A stretch of DNA of 64,000 bases, taken from the NCBI GenBank assembly GCA_900469965.1, contig UBZP01000014.1:263154-327153 (forward strand). Reading direction: 5' to 3'. Positions 19,596 through 28,286 of this stretch are shown here, in pieces (within the stretch, counting starts at the first letter, position 1; each line of letters begins with the position of its first letter). The notes below the pieces were generated by a model. It was not told the DNA's origin. It saw nothing but the letters and a program-made list of their open reading frames with translations, and made no database searches. Origin of the DNA: Hyphomicrobiales bacterium (GTDB lineage: Bacteria > Pseudomonadota > Alphaproteobacteria > Rhizobiales > Rhizobiaceae). The translations under genes were made by a program, and so were the position numbers.

Positions 19596-21389
19596 TCATT
19601 TCTTCCGGGGCTGCCGGTCGAGCGCGAAGAGCAGGCCGTGTGCGGGCAGGTCCCCGCTGTCGCCGCTGCTGCCCGGCGTTGCGAAGATGGTGGTTCCCGG
19701 CGCGTCCGGCGCGATGCAGTCGCCGTCGAGGAAATTCGCGCGGAGCCGGAGTACCGTCGTGCCGGACCGCCAGTCGACCGCAAGCACGCCGGGAGCTGTC
19801 GGTATCACCTCCGCATCGACACCTGCGGGGTTTGCGACGAGCGGCGCAACATGGGCCTGTCGCAAGGCAATGAGCGCCCGCACCAGTTCTGCCTGTCGCC
19901 GGCCCTCGGGGTGCTCGGCGCGCGACCAGTCCGGCCTGGAGCGCTCGAAGGTGGCGGGGTCGCGCGGATCCGGCAGGTCCGCGGCCACGACGCCCGCGGC
20001 GACGCCGCCAAAATTCTCCGCCTCGCGCAGGCGGCTTTCGCGCAGGTCCTGCGACGTGGCCGTGCCATGGTCCATGAAGAAGTGGAAGGGGCCGGCCGCG
20101 CCAAGCTCCTCGCCCATGAAGAGCAGCGGCACCTGGGGCGACAGCAGCAGCAGCGCCGTCATCTGGCGAAGGACGCGCTCGTCCGTCAGCGCAGCGAACC
20201 GCTCGCCGAAGGCCCGATTGCCGACCTGGTCGTGCGTCTGCAGGAAGGCGACCTGCATCGAGGGCTGCAGCGGGTCCGCGGGGCCGGGATCGCCGGAGCC
20301 GGTGGAGGAAGCGCGGACCCGGCCGGAGATGGCAGCCTCCAGCGCGGTCCACCGGGCCGCGGCGAACGGGGCGAAGTAGCCGGCCGCTTCGCCGGTCGCC
20401 ACGACGTGCAGGACATGGTGCAGGTCATGGTTCCACGCGGCGGTGTAGAGAAGGGGGCGTCCATTCCTGTCGCGGCGCAACAGGTGCGGATCGGCGGGAT
20501 CCTCCGTGATCAGATGGATGTGACGATCGGGAAAGGCATGGCGGATTGCGGTCGCCATGTCCTCCAGGATGTGCCGGCCGTTCGGGTCGACCATCTGCCC
20601 GGTCGCATCCAGGCGCAGCCCGTCGAAATGGAACGTTCCGACCCAGTGGAGCGCGTTCTCGATGAAATAGCGCCTGACGGCCGGCTGCTCGTAGGCGATG
20701 GCCGCGCCCCAGGGCGTCTGCCGTTCCGGTTGAAAGAAGGAAGGGGCGTAGTGCGGAAGAAAATTGCCCTCCGGGCCGAAGTGGTTGTAGACGACGTCGA
20801 GGAACATCATGATGCCGCGTGCGTGCGCCGCGTCCACGAGCGCCTTCAGGTCCTCGACCCCGCCATACGCATTGTGCGGCGCATAGTGGAGCACGCCGTC
20901 GTATCCCCATCCGTGCCGGCCGCAGAACTGCGCCACCGGCATGATCTCGATCGCGGTAATGCCGAGCGCCTTCAGTCCGTCGAGCCGCGCGATCGCACCG
21001 CCGAAGGTGCCTTCCGGCGTGAACGTGCCGATATGGATTTCGTAGATCACCGCCTCCTGCCAGGGCCGGCCGCGCCAGCCGTCGTCCCGCCACCGGTAGC
21101 GTTGCTGGTCGATGACGAGCGATGGCCCGAAGACGTCGTCCCTCTGGGCGGCGGAGGCGGGATCTGCGACGCAGGTCCCGTCGGCGAGCCGGTACCGGTA
21201 GGCCGTGCCGTGCGCAAGGCCGGCGACGTCCGCCTCGAACCAGCCGTCCGCGACGGGCCGCATGTCGACGTCGCGGTCGTCGAACGCCACGGAAACCGAA
21301 GCCTGCGAGGGCGCCCAGAGGCGAAACCGGACGCGGCCGTCGCCCAGAAAGGTTGCGCCCCAGCGTCTGCCCTGTTCCGACCAGTCCAT
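19596..21389 (-). CDS. treZ: Malto-oligosyltrehalose trehalohydrolase
   Basis: A 597-residue GH13 enzyme that releases trehalose from maltooligosyl-trehalose. An N-terminal carbohydrate-binding/E-set domain (V-R-F-R-L-W-A-P-S) is followed by the catalytic barrel: H-I-G-T-F-T-P-E-G-T-F, D-V-V-Y-N-H-F-G-P-E-G-N, F-D-G-L-R-L-D-A-T with the nucleophile Asp, L-I-T-E-D and L-Q-T-H-D-Q-V-G-N-R, all in order. The H-F-G-P-E-G-N and T-H-D-Q-V-G-N blocks are TreZ-specific. Start ATG 21389 chosen for domain length. It is divergent from glgX; no treY partner is seen in the window. Confidence 0.95.
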   Translation of the reverse strand: MDWSEQGRRWGATFLGDGRVRFRLWAPSQASVSVAFDDRDVDMRPVADGWFEADVAGLAHGTAYRYRLADGTCVADPASAAQRDDVFGPSLVIDQQRYRWRDDGWRGRPWQEAVIYEIHIGTFTPEGTFGGAIARLDGLKALGITAIEIMPVAQFCGRHGWGYDGVLHYAPHNAYGGVEDLKALVDAAHARGIMMFLDVVYNHFGPEGNFLPHYAPSFFQPERQTPWGAAIAYEQPAVRRYFIENALHWVGTFHFDGLRLDATGQMVDPNGRHILEDMATAIRHAFPDRHIHLITEDPADPHLLRRDRNGRPLLYTAAWNHDLHHVLHVVATGEAAGYFAPFAAARWTALEAAISGRVRASSTGSGDPGPADPLQPSMQVAFLQTHDQVGNRAFGERFAALTDERVLRQMTALLLLSPQVPLLFMGEELGAAGPFHFFMDHGTATSQDLRESRLREAENFGGVAAGVVAADLPDPRDPATFERSRPDWSRAEHPEGRRQAELVRALIALRQAHVAPLVANPAGVDAEVIPTAPGVLAVDWRSGTTVLRLRANFLDGDCIAPDAPGTTIFATPGSSGDSGDLPAHGLLFALDRQPRKK

Positions 21390-21631
21390 GCCGTCTTCCC
21401 CGAAGTCCGCATCGTTTGCGAAACGGTGCGCTGCCGCAAAGGTTCCGCATCGCAAAAATCCGGCCGCGGAACTTTCGCGGTGGTGCCGCGTTGCTGAGAC
21501 GCGCCAGCAGGCCGGCGAGGGCTGAGGGGACTGACGACACGGCGACGTCCTCCATGCCCGGCACCGCCGCTGGCCGCCTCCAATCCTGGGGCCGGACACC
21601 GAATTCAAGCAAACGATGGGGCGGGACGACG

Positions 21632-23719
21632 ATGACCTTTTCCTTTTCCGAACTCGACTTTCTCAAGCCCGAGCTGGGCGCCGAGTTCACGGGTGACGGC
21701 GTGCACTTCGCGGTCTTTTCCGCCCATGCGGAGCAGGTCGACCTGTGCCTGTTCTCGCCCGACGGCAAGGAGGAGACGGCGCGCATGCCGCTGCCGAAGC
21801 GCGAGGGCGACATCTGGTCGGGCTATGTCGCGGGCCTCGGGCCGGGCACGGTCTACGGCTACCGCGCGCACGGCCCCTACGAGCCGTCCGCCGGCCACCG
21901 CTTCAACCTCAACAAGCTGCTGCTGGATCCCTATGCCAAGCAGGTGATCGGCGAGCTCGCCTGGGACGACGCGCTCTACGGCTACCGGATCGGCGCGGCG
22001 GAGGCGGACCTCTCCTTCGACGAGCGCGACAGCGCGCCGTTCATGGTCAAGGGCGTCGTCCAGGACCCGAACTTCGACTGGGACGGCGACCAGGCGATCC
22101 GCCGGCCTTGGACCGACACGATCATCTACGAGGCACATGTGCGCGGCATGACCATGCTGCACCCCGACGTGCCCGACGAGCTGCGCGGCACCTTCCTCGG
22201 CATGTGTTCCGATCCGATCATCGACCACCTGACGAAGCTCGGCATCACGACGGTCGAAGTGCTGCCGATCCAGTATTTCCCCGATGACCGCTACCTCCTC
22301 GAAAAGGGCCTGAGAAACTACTGGGGCTACCAGACGCTCGGCTTCTTCGCGCCGCAGCCCCGCTTCATGTCCGGTGACCGCATCACCGAGTTCAAGACGA
22401 TGGTGAAGCGCTTCCATGCGGCGGGAATCGAAGTGATCATGGACGTGGTCTACAACCACACCGCCGAGGGTTCGGAGCGCGGCCCGACCTTGAGCTTCCG
22501 CGGGCTCGACAACCTCAGCTACTACCGCCTGTCGCCGGAGGACAAGCGCCACAGCTACGACACGACCGGCACCGGCAACACCCTCAATGTCGCCCATCCG
22601 ATGGTGTTGCGCATGGTGCTCGACAGCCTGCGCTACTGGGTCGGCGTCATGCATGTCGACGGCTTCCGCTTCGACCTCGCCTCCACGCTCGGCCGCACCC
22701 GCCATGTCGAGTTCGACCGGGATGGCGGCTTCTTCGATGCGATCCGGCAGGACCCGGTGCTCGCCGGCGTTAAGCTGATCGCCGAGCCCTGGGATGTCGG
22801 CGACGGCGGCTACCAGGTCGGCGGCTTCCCGCATCCGTTCCGCGAGTGGAACGACAAGTACCGCGACGACGTGCGCCGCTACTGGAAGGGCGACGAGGGG
22901 ATGATCGCCAACGTCTCGCAGCGCCTGACCGGCTCGGCCGTGCAGTTCAACCATTCCGACCGCGGCGCCACCGCCTCGATCAACCTGCTCAGCGCCCATG
23001 ACGGCTTCACGCTCGCCGACACCGTCTCCTATGACGGCAAGCACAACGAGGCGAACGGCGAGGACAACCAGGACGGCCATTCCGCCAACCACTCCCACAA
23101 CATGGGATGGGAGGGACCGACCGACGACGACGGCATCAACGCCGCCCGCGCCCGGCGCCGCCGCAACATGATGGCGACGCTGCTTCTGAGCCAGGGCGTG
23201 CCGATGATCCTCGGCGGCGACGAGATCGCAAACAGCCAGGGCGGCAACAACAACGCCTATTGCCAGGACAACGAGATCGGCTGGACCGACTGGAGCGGCC
23301 GCGATGATCCCTTCCAGGATTTCTGCGGGCGGATGATCGCCTTCCGCAAGGAGCACGGCTGCCTGCGGCCGGAACGGTTCCTGAACGGCGAGGGCGACGG
23401 CCCGACCGAGATCGCCTGGTTCCGCGAGGACGGCGCGCCGATGGACGAGGAGGCCTGGGGACAGGCCGGCCGCCGCGTCGTCGTGCTCTATCTCGCAAAG
23501 GTCGGCACCAACGGCGAGGCCGGCAAGGTCCTCGACCAGTTGCTTCTCGTCTTCAACGCCGGCGGCGACGGCGAATTGCGACTGCCCTCCGTCAATGGCG
23601 TGGAAGCCTGGGAGCGCGTGCTCGACACCGGCGCGCAAGCCCCCTTCGACCCGGCCGCGGCAGAGGCAACGGTGAAGGCTCCCGGCGAATGCGTGCTGGC
23701 ATTCCAGCCGGCGTCCTGA
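21632..23719 (+). CDS. glgX: Glycogen debranching enzyme GlgX
   Basis: A 695-residue GH13 isoamylase that removes limit-dextrin branches from glycogen. Family marks are V-Y-G-Y-R-A-H-G-P-Y, Y-E-A-H-V-R-G-M-T, D-V-V-Y-N-H-T-A-E, V-D-G-F-R-F-D-L-A with the nucleophile Asp, L-I-A-E-P-W-D with the acid Glu, and L-S-A-H-D-G-F-T-L-x-D. The ATG at 21632 gives the standard N-terminus; the long open frame before it runs antisense to treZ and is spurious. It starts a plus-strand run with topoisomerase IB and an SDR gene spaced by 15 and 13 bases. Confidence 0.96.
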   Translation: MTFSFSELDFLKPELGAEFTGDGVHFAVFSAHAEQVDLCLFSPDGKEETARMPLPKREGDIWSGYVAGLGPGTVYGYRAHGPYEPSAGHRFNLNKLLLDPYAKQVIGELAWDDALYGYRIGAAEADLSFDERDSAPFMVKGVVQDPNFDWDGDQAIRRPWTDTIIYEAHVRGMTMLHPDVPDELRGTFLGMCSDPIIDHLTKLGITTVEVLPIQYFPDDRYLLEKGLRNYWGYQTLGFFAPQPRFMSGDRITEFKTMVKRFHAAGIEVIMDVVYNHTAEGSERGPTLSFRGLDNLSYYRLSPEDKRHSYDTTGTGNTLNVAHPMVLRMVLDSLRYWVGVMHVDGFRFDLASTLGRTRHVEFDRDGGFFDAIRQDPVLAGVKLIAEPWDVGDGGYQVGGFPHPFREWNDKYRDDVRRYWKGDEGMIANVSQRLTGSAVQFNHSDRGATASINLLSAHDGFTLADTVSYDGKHNEANGEDNQDGHSANHSHNMGWEGPTDDDGINAARARRRRNMMATLLLSQGVPMILGGDEIANSQGGNNNAYCQDNEIGWTDWSGRDDPFQDFCGRMIAFRKEHGCLRPERFLNGEGDGPTEIAWFREDGAPMDEEAWGQAGRRVVVLYLAKVGTNGEAGKVLDQLLLVFNAGGDGELRLPSVNGVEAWERVLDTGAQAPFDPAAAEATVKAPGECVLAFQPAS

Positions 23720-23734
23720 GACGGGAGCGGAGCG

Positions 23735-24754
23735 ATGCACGACCGCACGCTGCAGAAGATCGGCCTGACCTATGTCAGCGACAGCGAGCCGGGCATCCGG
23801 CGCGAGCGCCGCGGCCGCGGCTTCTGCTATCGCCTGCCGTGCGGCATGCTCCTGGACGACCCGGACGTCAAGATGCGCATCGCAGCGCTCGGGCTGCCGC
23901 CGGCCTATCGCGACGTCTGGATCTGCATGCTGGAGAATGGTCACCTGCAGGCGACCGGCATGGACGCGCGTGGGCGCAAGCAATACCGCTACCACAGCGA
24001 CTGGAAGGCGCTGCGCAGCGCCGACAAGTTCCAGCAGCTGGTGCCGTTCGCGATCGCCCTGCCGAAGCTGCGCCGCATCCTGCGCCGGCATATCGAGGGG
24101 CCGATCAGCGATCCCGACACGATCCTGGCCGGCCTCGTCACGCTTCTGGACGAAGAGCACCTGCGCGTCGGCAATTCCGCCTATGCCGCCGAGAACCGCA
24201 CCTACGGCGCCACGACGCTGCTGAAGCGGCACGTGCGGCTGGCCGAGGACGGCATCGAGCTGCGGTTCACCGCCAAGGGCGGCAAGCGGGTGCGTCGCGT
24301 CCTGCGCAATCCGCGGCTGCACCGGATTCTCGAGGCGGTGTCGGACCTGCCGGGTCGGCAGCTGTTCGTCTGGATGGGAGAGGACGGGGCCGTTCGCCCC
24401 GTCGATTCCGGGCGGCTGAACGCCTACCTGGCCGAGCACATGGACCTGCCGGTCACCGCCAAGACGTTCCGTACCTGGGCGGGCACGCTGGCCGCCTTTG
24501 CCGAGGCACGCCGGATGCTGGAGGCGAACGAGCGTCCGACGATCCGCCGGATGAGCGAGGCGGCCGCCGCGGTCCTGCACAACACGCCGGCGATCTGCCG
24601 CTCGAGCTACATCCATCCCGACGTGCTGGCGCTCGCCGATCGCACTTCACCCCTTTCGCCGGGCAGGCGGCAGGCGGCTGCGCCGAACGGCCTCAGGGCC
24701 GAGGAGGGCCGGCTCCTCGCCTTCCTCTCCCGACCGCCACGCCGCAAGGGTTGA
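23735..24754 (+). CDS. DNA topoisomerase IB (poxvirus-like)
   Basis: A 339-residue type IB topoisomerase. The N-terminal domain has G-R-G-F-x-Y and D-V-W-I-C-x-x-x-x-G-H-L-Q-A-T-G-x-D-A-R-G-R-K-Q-Y-x-Y-H, a family signature; the catalytic domain has R-V-G-N-x-x-Y, K-T-F-R-T-W-x-G-T and the active-site tyrosine in S-S-Y-I-H-P at about residue 292. Such enzymes relax supercoils through a 3'-phosphotyrosine intermediate. They are scattered but common in Rhizobiales. The position 15 bases after glgX suggests shared transcription but no functional link. Confidence 0.94.
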   Translation: MHDRTLQKIGLTYVSDSEPGIRRERRGRGFCYRLPCGMLLDDPDVKMRIAALGLPPAYRDVWICMLENGHLQATGMDARGRKQYRYHSDWKALRSADKFQQLVPFAIALPKLRRILRRHIEGPISDPDTILAGLVTLLDEEHLRVGNSAYAAENRTYGATTLLKRHVRLAEDGIELRFTAKGGKRVRRVLRNPRLHRILEAVSDLPGRQLFVWMGEDGAVRPVDSGRLNAYLAEHMDLPVTAKTFRTWAGTLAAFAEARRMLEANERPTIRRMSEAAAAVLHNTPAICRSSYIHPDVLALADRTSPLSPGRRQAAAPNGLRAEEGRLLAFLSRPPRRKG

Positions 24755-24767
24755 GGGAGAGATCGGA

Positions 24768-25550
24768 ATGCAGCTTGCGGGCCGTGTCGCACTGGTAACG
24801 GGCGCCGGATCGGGCATCGGCAGGGCGACGGCGATCCTGCTGGCGCAACAGGGTGCCGTGGTCGGCGCGCTCGGGCGATCCGCCGGCGAGCTGGAAGCAG
24901 CGGCGCGGGAGATCGCGGCCGCGGGCGGGCGCTGCCACGTGCTCGAAGCGGACGTTTCACGCAAAGATCAGATGGCGGCGGCCGTCGCGCGGCTGGTGGC
25001 GGCGGAGGGCAGGCTCGACATCGTGGTCGCCAATGCCGGCGTCAACGGCGTGTGGGCGCCGATCGACGAGCTGACGCCCGAGGAGTGGGACGAAACGATC
25101 GCCGTCAACCTGCGCGGCACCTACCTGACCCTGCATGCGGCCGTGCCGCACCTGAAGAAGGCGGGCGGCGGCGCCATCGTCGTGGTCGGCTCGATCAACG
25201 GCACCCGGACATTCACCACCCCCGGCGCAACCGCCTATTCCGCGACCAAGGCGGCGCAGCTCGCCATGGTGCAGCAGCTCGCGCTCGAGCTCGGCAAGGC
25301 CCATATCCGCATCAATGCCGTCTGCCCCGGGGCGATCGACACCAACATCGATGACAACACCGACCGGCGGCATACGGACGAGGCGGAGATCCCGGTGGTC
25401 TGGCCGCAAGGCGACATCCCGATCACCGACGGCGCGCCCGGCCGCGCCCGCGACGTGGCGGCGGCGATCCTCTTCCTCGTCTCTCCGGTCTCCCGCCACA
25501 TCACCGGAACGCCGCTATGGATCGACGGCGGGCAGGGGCTGTTGCGCTGA
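24768..25550 (+). CDS. SDR family oxidoreductase
   Basis: A 260-residue classical short-chain dehydrogenase/reductase. The NAD(P) site is V-T-G-A-G-S-G-I-G-R-A-T, the N-A-G motif is in V-A-N-A-G-V-N, the catalytic Tyr and Lys are in A-Y-S-A-T-K-A-A, and a Ser lies in V-V-G-S-I-N-G. The C-terminus I-T-G-T-P-L-W-I-D-G-G-Q-G-L-L is the usual ending. Substrate unknown. Starts 13 bases after the topoisomerase gene. Confidence 0.93.
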   Translation: MQLAGRVALVTGAGSGIGRATAILLAQQGAVVGALGRSAGELEAAAREIAAAGGRCHVLEADVSRKDQMAAAVARLVAAEGRLDIVVANAGVNGVWAPIDELTPEEWDETIAVNLRGTYLTLHAAVPHLKKAGGGAIVVVGSINGTRTFTTPGATAYSATKAAQLAMVQQLALELGKAHIRINAVCPGAIDTNIDDNTDRRHTDEAEIPVVWPQGDIPITDGAPGRARDVAAAILFLVSPVSRHITGTPLWIDGGQGLLR

Positions 25551-25936
25551 TCTGACTTGACGGATCCGTCTCGTTCCACCTGCAGCAGCGGCGAAACCGG
25601 TCCCCTGCCGCCCACCGTCTCGCCGGCATGACCGGCTAGCCCCGCCTGGGGCATGCCGCGAGGGCGCCGCGCCGTGCTTCAATTTCTCTGCGCCGCCATC
25701 GAGACTTGTGTCAGCCGAGCTCGCGCATCCGCCGGGCTCGCGCTGCCGCTCCATGATCGTCATGCCCAAAGCACGGTCATGCCGGACCTGATCCGGCATC
25801 CAGTCCGCGCAAGTCCTTGCGCGAAAAGAGCATTTCGCGTGCCGCGGACGCAGCTGGATCCCGGATCAGGTCCGGGATGACGGTGCGTGCGAGGCCCACA
25901 CGATCGGGCCGCACGGCAGAGCCCTCCGCCGGCCGC
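25551..25936. other. Intergenic accessory stretch
   Basis: Nearly 390 bases without a credible gene. It contains a palindromic repeat element at 25776-25882 (listed separately). The remainder shows no promoter or terminator I can defend. Confidence 0.6.
25776..25882. repeat. REP/REPIN-like inverted repeat element
   Basis: Two 28-base near-identical units face each other: one at 25776-25803 beginning GTCATGCCGGACCTGATCCG, and its inverse ending in GGTCCGGGATGAC near 25882. Each unit is itself a palindrome around CGGACCTGATCCGG-like cores. Between them is a further small palindrome, GCGCAAGTCCTTGCGC. Half-elements with the same sequences recur at 45.2 and 45.35 kb, so this is a dispersed repeat family and not a local hairpin. 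Confidence 0.85.
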
Positions 25937-26338
25937 CTACGGCTGCGTTGCCGGGGCCGACTGCGTGCCGTCCGGCGTGACGCTCTGGCTGTCGCCGCCG
26001 GTGGCGGAGGGCGGGGTCGGATCCGTTTCCGCCGGTGCGGTGTTCGCCGGATCGCTCTGCGACGGTGCGCTGGCTTCGCCCGAGGACGGCGACGGTCCGG
26101 CGGGCGCCTGCTCGCTGAGCGAGGGCTGGGCGCCCGGCGTGCCTTCGGCGTCGGTATCCTGCGCCTCGCCCCAGAATGCGGCACCGGCCCAGGCGACGGC
26201 GGCAAGGGCGAGCGCGCAGGCGAGCATGATGGCCACCGGTTTTCCGAGCGGTCCCGGCCGGGTGGCGTTCGGCCCAACCTTCATCGGCGCCTCCGCCGGC
26301 CCCGGCGTTGTCCGGCTGTTGCTGCGGGATGCGTCCAT
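25937..26338 (-). CDS. Single-pass membrane protein with acidic Ser/Pro-rich tail (hypothetical)
   Basis: A 133-residue protein, start ATG 26338 with a strong site GGAAGGAG nine bases upstream. About 35 polar residues precede one transmembrane helix (A-I-M-L-A-C-A-L-A-L-A-A-V-A-W-A-G-A-A-F, about 43-62), followed by about 70 residues rich in Ser, Pro, Ala, Thr, Asp and Glu without hydrophobic core, so probably disordered and periplasmic. No domain is recognised. Its terminator or partner is not evident. The RBS and transmembrane design argue for a real gene. Confidence 0.65.
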   Translation of the reverse strand: MDASRSNSRTTPGPAEAPMKVGPNATRPGPLGKPVAIMLACALALAAVAWAGAAFWGEAQDTDAEGTPGAQPSLSEQAPAGPSPSSGEASAPSQSDPANTAPAETDPTPPSATGGDSQSVTPDGTQSAPATQP

Positions 26339-26640
26339 GGCGATCTCCTTCCCGTTGTCGCTGCGGTCGTTCGGGAAACCGCCGCGCCCGCGGAATTGTT
26401 CCGGCGCAGGGGACACCGTCCGCCTGGCGGCCCGGACAGGTTGCATTTGATGAAATTTCGAGATCGTCGGGGAACAAGCAGGGGCGAACGGCGTTCATGG
26501 AGCGCGCAGCCGTGACGGCCAGTGTCAGGGCGGCGCGGAAGGAAGCCGGGAGAGGGGGAGCAGTCGCGATGTCGCGGTATCGTCATCCGACTCGTCTATC
26601 GGCGCAGACAGAAGCAGGCAGGTCTCAAGGAGACACCGAA

Positions 26641-26964
26641 ATGAACAGCCCGTATCCTCGCTGGACCGATCCGGTCCGGGTCCATCTACAATCCGGGCTG
26701 ACGCGCGAATTCTCCTGCATCTACGACGCGCTCGATTTCCTCGAAAACGAATGGCCGACCCGCGACGGCGCGCTCTATGCCCGCGCCATTCGCCTCTGCC
26801 GCGAGGCGCTCGGACGGACGGTGCCCGCGCCGGTCGCCCGCGAGGCCTTCACCTTCGCCTGCCTGGAAGCTGGCATGCCCGTCGCCGGCGCCCGCCGCAA
26901 CCGCCAGCGCATCGGCGCGCCCATGTCATGCACACCGCCAATTGCACGTTCCACAAATTTGTGA
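26641..26964 (+). CDS. DUF982 domain-containing protein
   Basis: A 107-residue protein of the rhizobial DUF982 family. Diagnostic are W-T-D-P-V-R-V-H-L-Q-S-G-L-T-R-E-F, the D-A-L-D-F-L-E-N-E-W-P segment, Y-A-R-A-I-R-L-C-R-E-A-L and A-R-E-A-F-x-F-A-C-L-E-A-G-M-P. AAGGAGA precedes the ATG at 26641. The last about 20 residues depart from the family and may reflect a changed 3' end at the border with the low-GC region. Function is unknown; family members are highly multiplied in Rhizobiaceae. Confidence 0.88.
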   Translation: MNSPYPRWTDPVRVHLQSGLTREFSCIYDALDFLENEWPTRDGALYARAIRLCREALGRTVPAPVAREAFTFACLEAGMPVAGARRNRQRIGAPMSCTPPIARSTNL

Positions 26965-27197
26965 AACCAACGGCGCATTGCCCAGCCGGCATCATCGTGA
27001 TGAGCTTGAGTTCCTCGTCCGGCAACGGATAGCGCGGCGAAGCCTGCTACGCAGCTTGAGACGTGCCATCTTGTCCTTTGTGGCAACGTTCGTGGTCATC
27101 GGATTTGAGACGTTTGGCGACACCATCAAACCTGCTCCAACGCGGCATGGGTCGGGCTGATCGAACGTAGGCAATATTGTATCAGGACACATCTGAC
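26965..27197. other. Border segment with a start-less reading-frame remnant
   Basis: Between the DUF982 gene and the ankyrin gene, GC content drops. On the plus strand, from about 26984 to the stop at 27160, a frame reads like protein: H-H-R-D-E-L-E-F-L-V-R-Q-R-I-A-R-R, then a hydrophobic I-L-S-F-V-A-T-F-V-V-I-G-F and T-I-K-P-A. It has no start codon in frame near its beginning. It may be the remnant of a small membrane protein. Confidence 0.35.
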
Positions 27198-27767
27198 TTA
27201 TTGGAGTAAGGGTAATAAGTCAGTATTTTCATTCTCAGCAGCTAGGTCGTAAGCAGTCTTCCCACTCTTATTTACCTGGCGCAAATCGCCTCCCATGGTC
27301 TTCAGCAACTGGACGGAACTGCGAGAATTAATTGTCGCAGCAATCATCAGCGCTGTCTCTCCTCGGTCGTCACTTGCATTGACATGTGCGCCTTGGTTGA
27401 TCAAATATTCAGCTGCCCATAAATTTCCACTCGAAATTGACGCCATTACAGGTGTAAAACCTGCCGATGTTGCCAGATTTACATCTGCTCCATAACTTAC
27501 CAGCGTCCGAATCCACAACGACGGTAGCATCTTAGGGCAGGTCACATCGTCAACTGCACTGATCAAGGGGGTCATTTCCGACTTGCCGTTCGGTACCATT
27601 ACATTCGGATCAGCATCGCTTGCGATTAAGCGAATTGTACCGAAGATGTCACCCTTACATACAGCTTCGACTAGAGAGCGGGGTGATTCTCCAGTGTACA
27701 TCAATGCGAAAATCAACGCTGTGACGGCGGCGATTAGCCACGCAATCCCTTTTGCCAATCGCATCAT
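27198..27767 (-). CDS. Membrane-anchored ankyrin-repeat protein
   Basis: A 189-residue protein with an N-terminal membrane anchor or uncleaved signal (G-I-A-W-L-I-A-A-V-T-A-L-I-F-A-L-M-Y, about 6-23) and three to four ankyrin repeats: D-A-D-P-N-V-M-V, G-A-D-V-N-L-A-T-S-A-G-F-T-P-V-M-A-S, G-A-H-V-N-A-S-D-D-R-G-E-T-A-L-M-I-A-A, and N-K-S-G-K-T-A-Y-D-L-A. The repeats should face the periplasm and mediate protein binding. Its ATG overlaps the stop of the upstream 113-residue gene (ATGA). Base composition is clearly poorer in GC than the neighbours, so recent acquisition is likely. Partner unknown; ankyrin proteins can act as immunity or catalase-associated factors elsewhere. Confidence 0.82.
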   Translation of the reverse strand: MMRLAKGIAWLIAAVTALIFALMYTGESPRSLVEAVCKGDIFGTIRLIASDADPNVMVPNGKSEMTPLISAVDDVTCPKMLPSLWIRTLVSYGADVNLATSAGFTPVMASISSGNLWAAEYLINQGAHVNASDDRGETALMIAATINSRSSVQLLKTMGGDLRQVNKSGKTAYDLAAENENTDLLPLLQ

Positions 27768-28105
27768 TTACTCTCCGACCCACGTCCCTGATGGTCGCGG
27801 TGCATACCCTCTGCCACCTCTAGCGATTGCTTGAAGATTGCAAGGGCGTAGGCACTAGCCACGGATGGAGCATTGTTCCCTGGCACAACTCGTTGGACCG
27901 CGTTCTCCACGGAACGAAGCGGAGTTCTCTTTGTTGGTTGTCCAGACTGGAACTTCTGCCAGTAGCCTTTTGGCGGAAACGGAACCAAGTGGACGTGGCA
28001 GGTCTTCGCGAGTTGCCGAACCGTGATTCCCAAGCGTTCGGACAGCTCGTCGGGGGCCGTAGCCCAGACGAGATCGTGGAATTCTTCTCGAGTGTAGGAA
28101 TTCAT
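27764..28105 (-). CDS. Hypothetical protein with helix-turn-helix-like N-terminus
   Basis: A 113-residue protein starting M-N-S-Y-T-R-E-E-F-H-D-L-V-W (ATG 28105; a GTG at 28123 is an alternative). The segment L-S-E-R-L-G-I-T-V-R-Q-L-A-K-T-C followed by V-P-F-P-P-K-G-Y-W-Q-K matches a pattern I know from many uncharacterised proteins (E-L-Y-x-x-V-W-S... G-V-S-D-V-x-L-x-K-x-C... P-x-P-x-x-G-Y-W), which looks like a DNA-binding fold. It overlaps the ankyrin gene by ATGA. Low GC. Function unknown. Confidence 0.65.
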   Translation of the reverse strand: MNSYTREEFHDLVWATAPDELSERLGITVRQLAKTCHVHLVPFPPKGYWQKFQSGQPTKRTPLRSVENAVQRVVPGNNAPSVASAYALAIFKQSLEVAEGMHRDHQGRGSESK

Positions 28106-28209
28106 CGGTATGCAGCTCACCACCCGCCATCTGGCCTAGGTTACGCTACAATATGGCTATAAATTTTTGTAGCCAGATCAAACAGCGGTAGCTAACTATT
28201 TGATTTTAA

Positions 28210-28286
<77 letters not shown>

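Noticed and set aside
21605-24616. A 1003-codon open frame on the minus strand opposite glgX and topoisomerase IB
   Set aside because: It has no recognisable domain, is rich in Arg/Ala/Gly/Val as expected for an antisense shadow of GC-rich genes, and lies over two well-identified genes.
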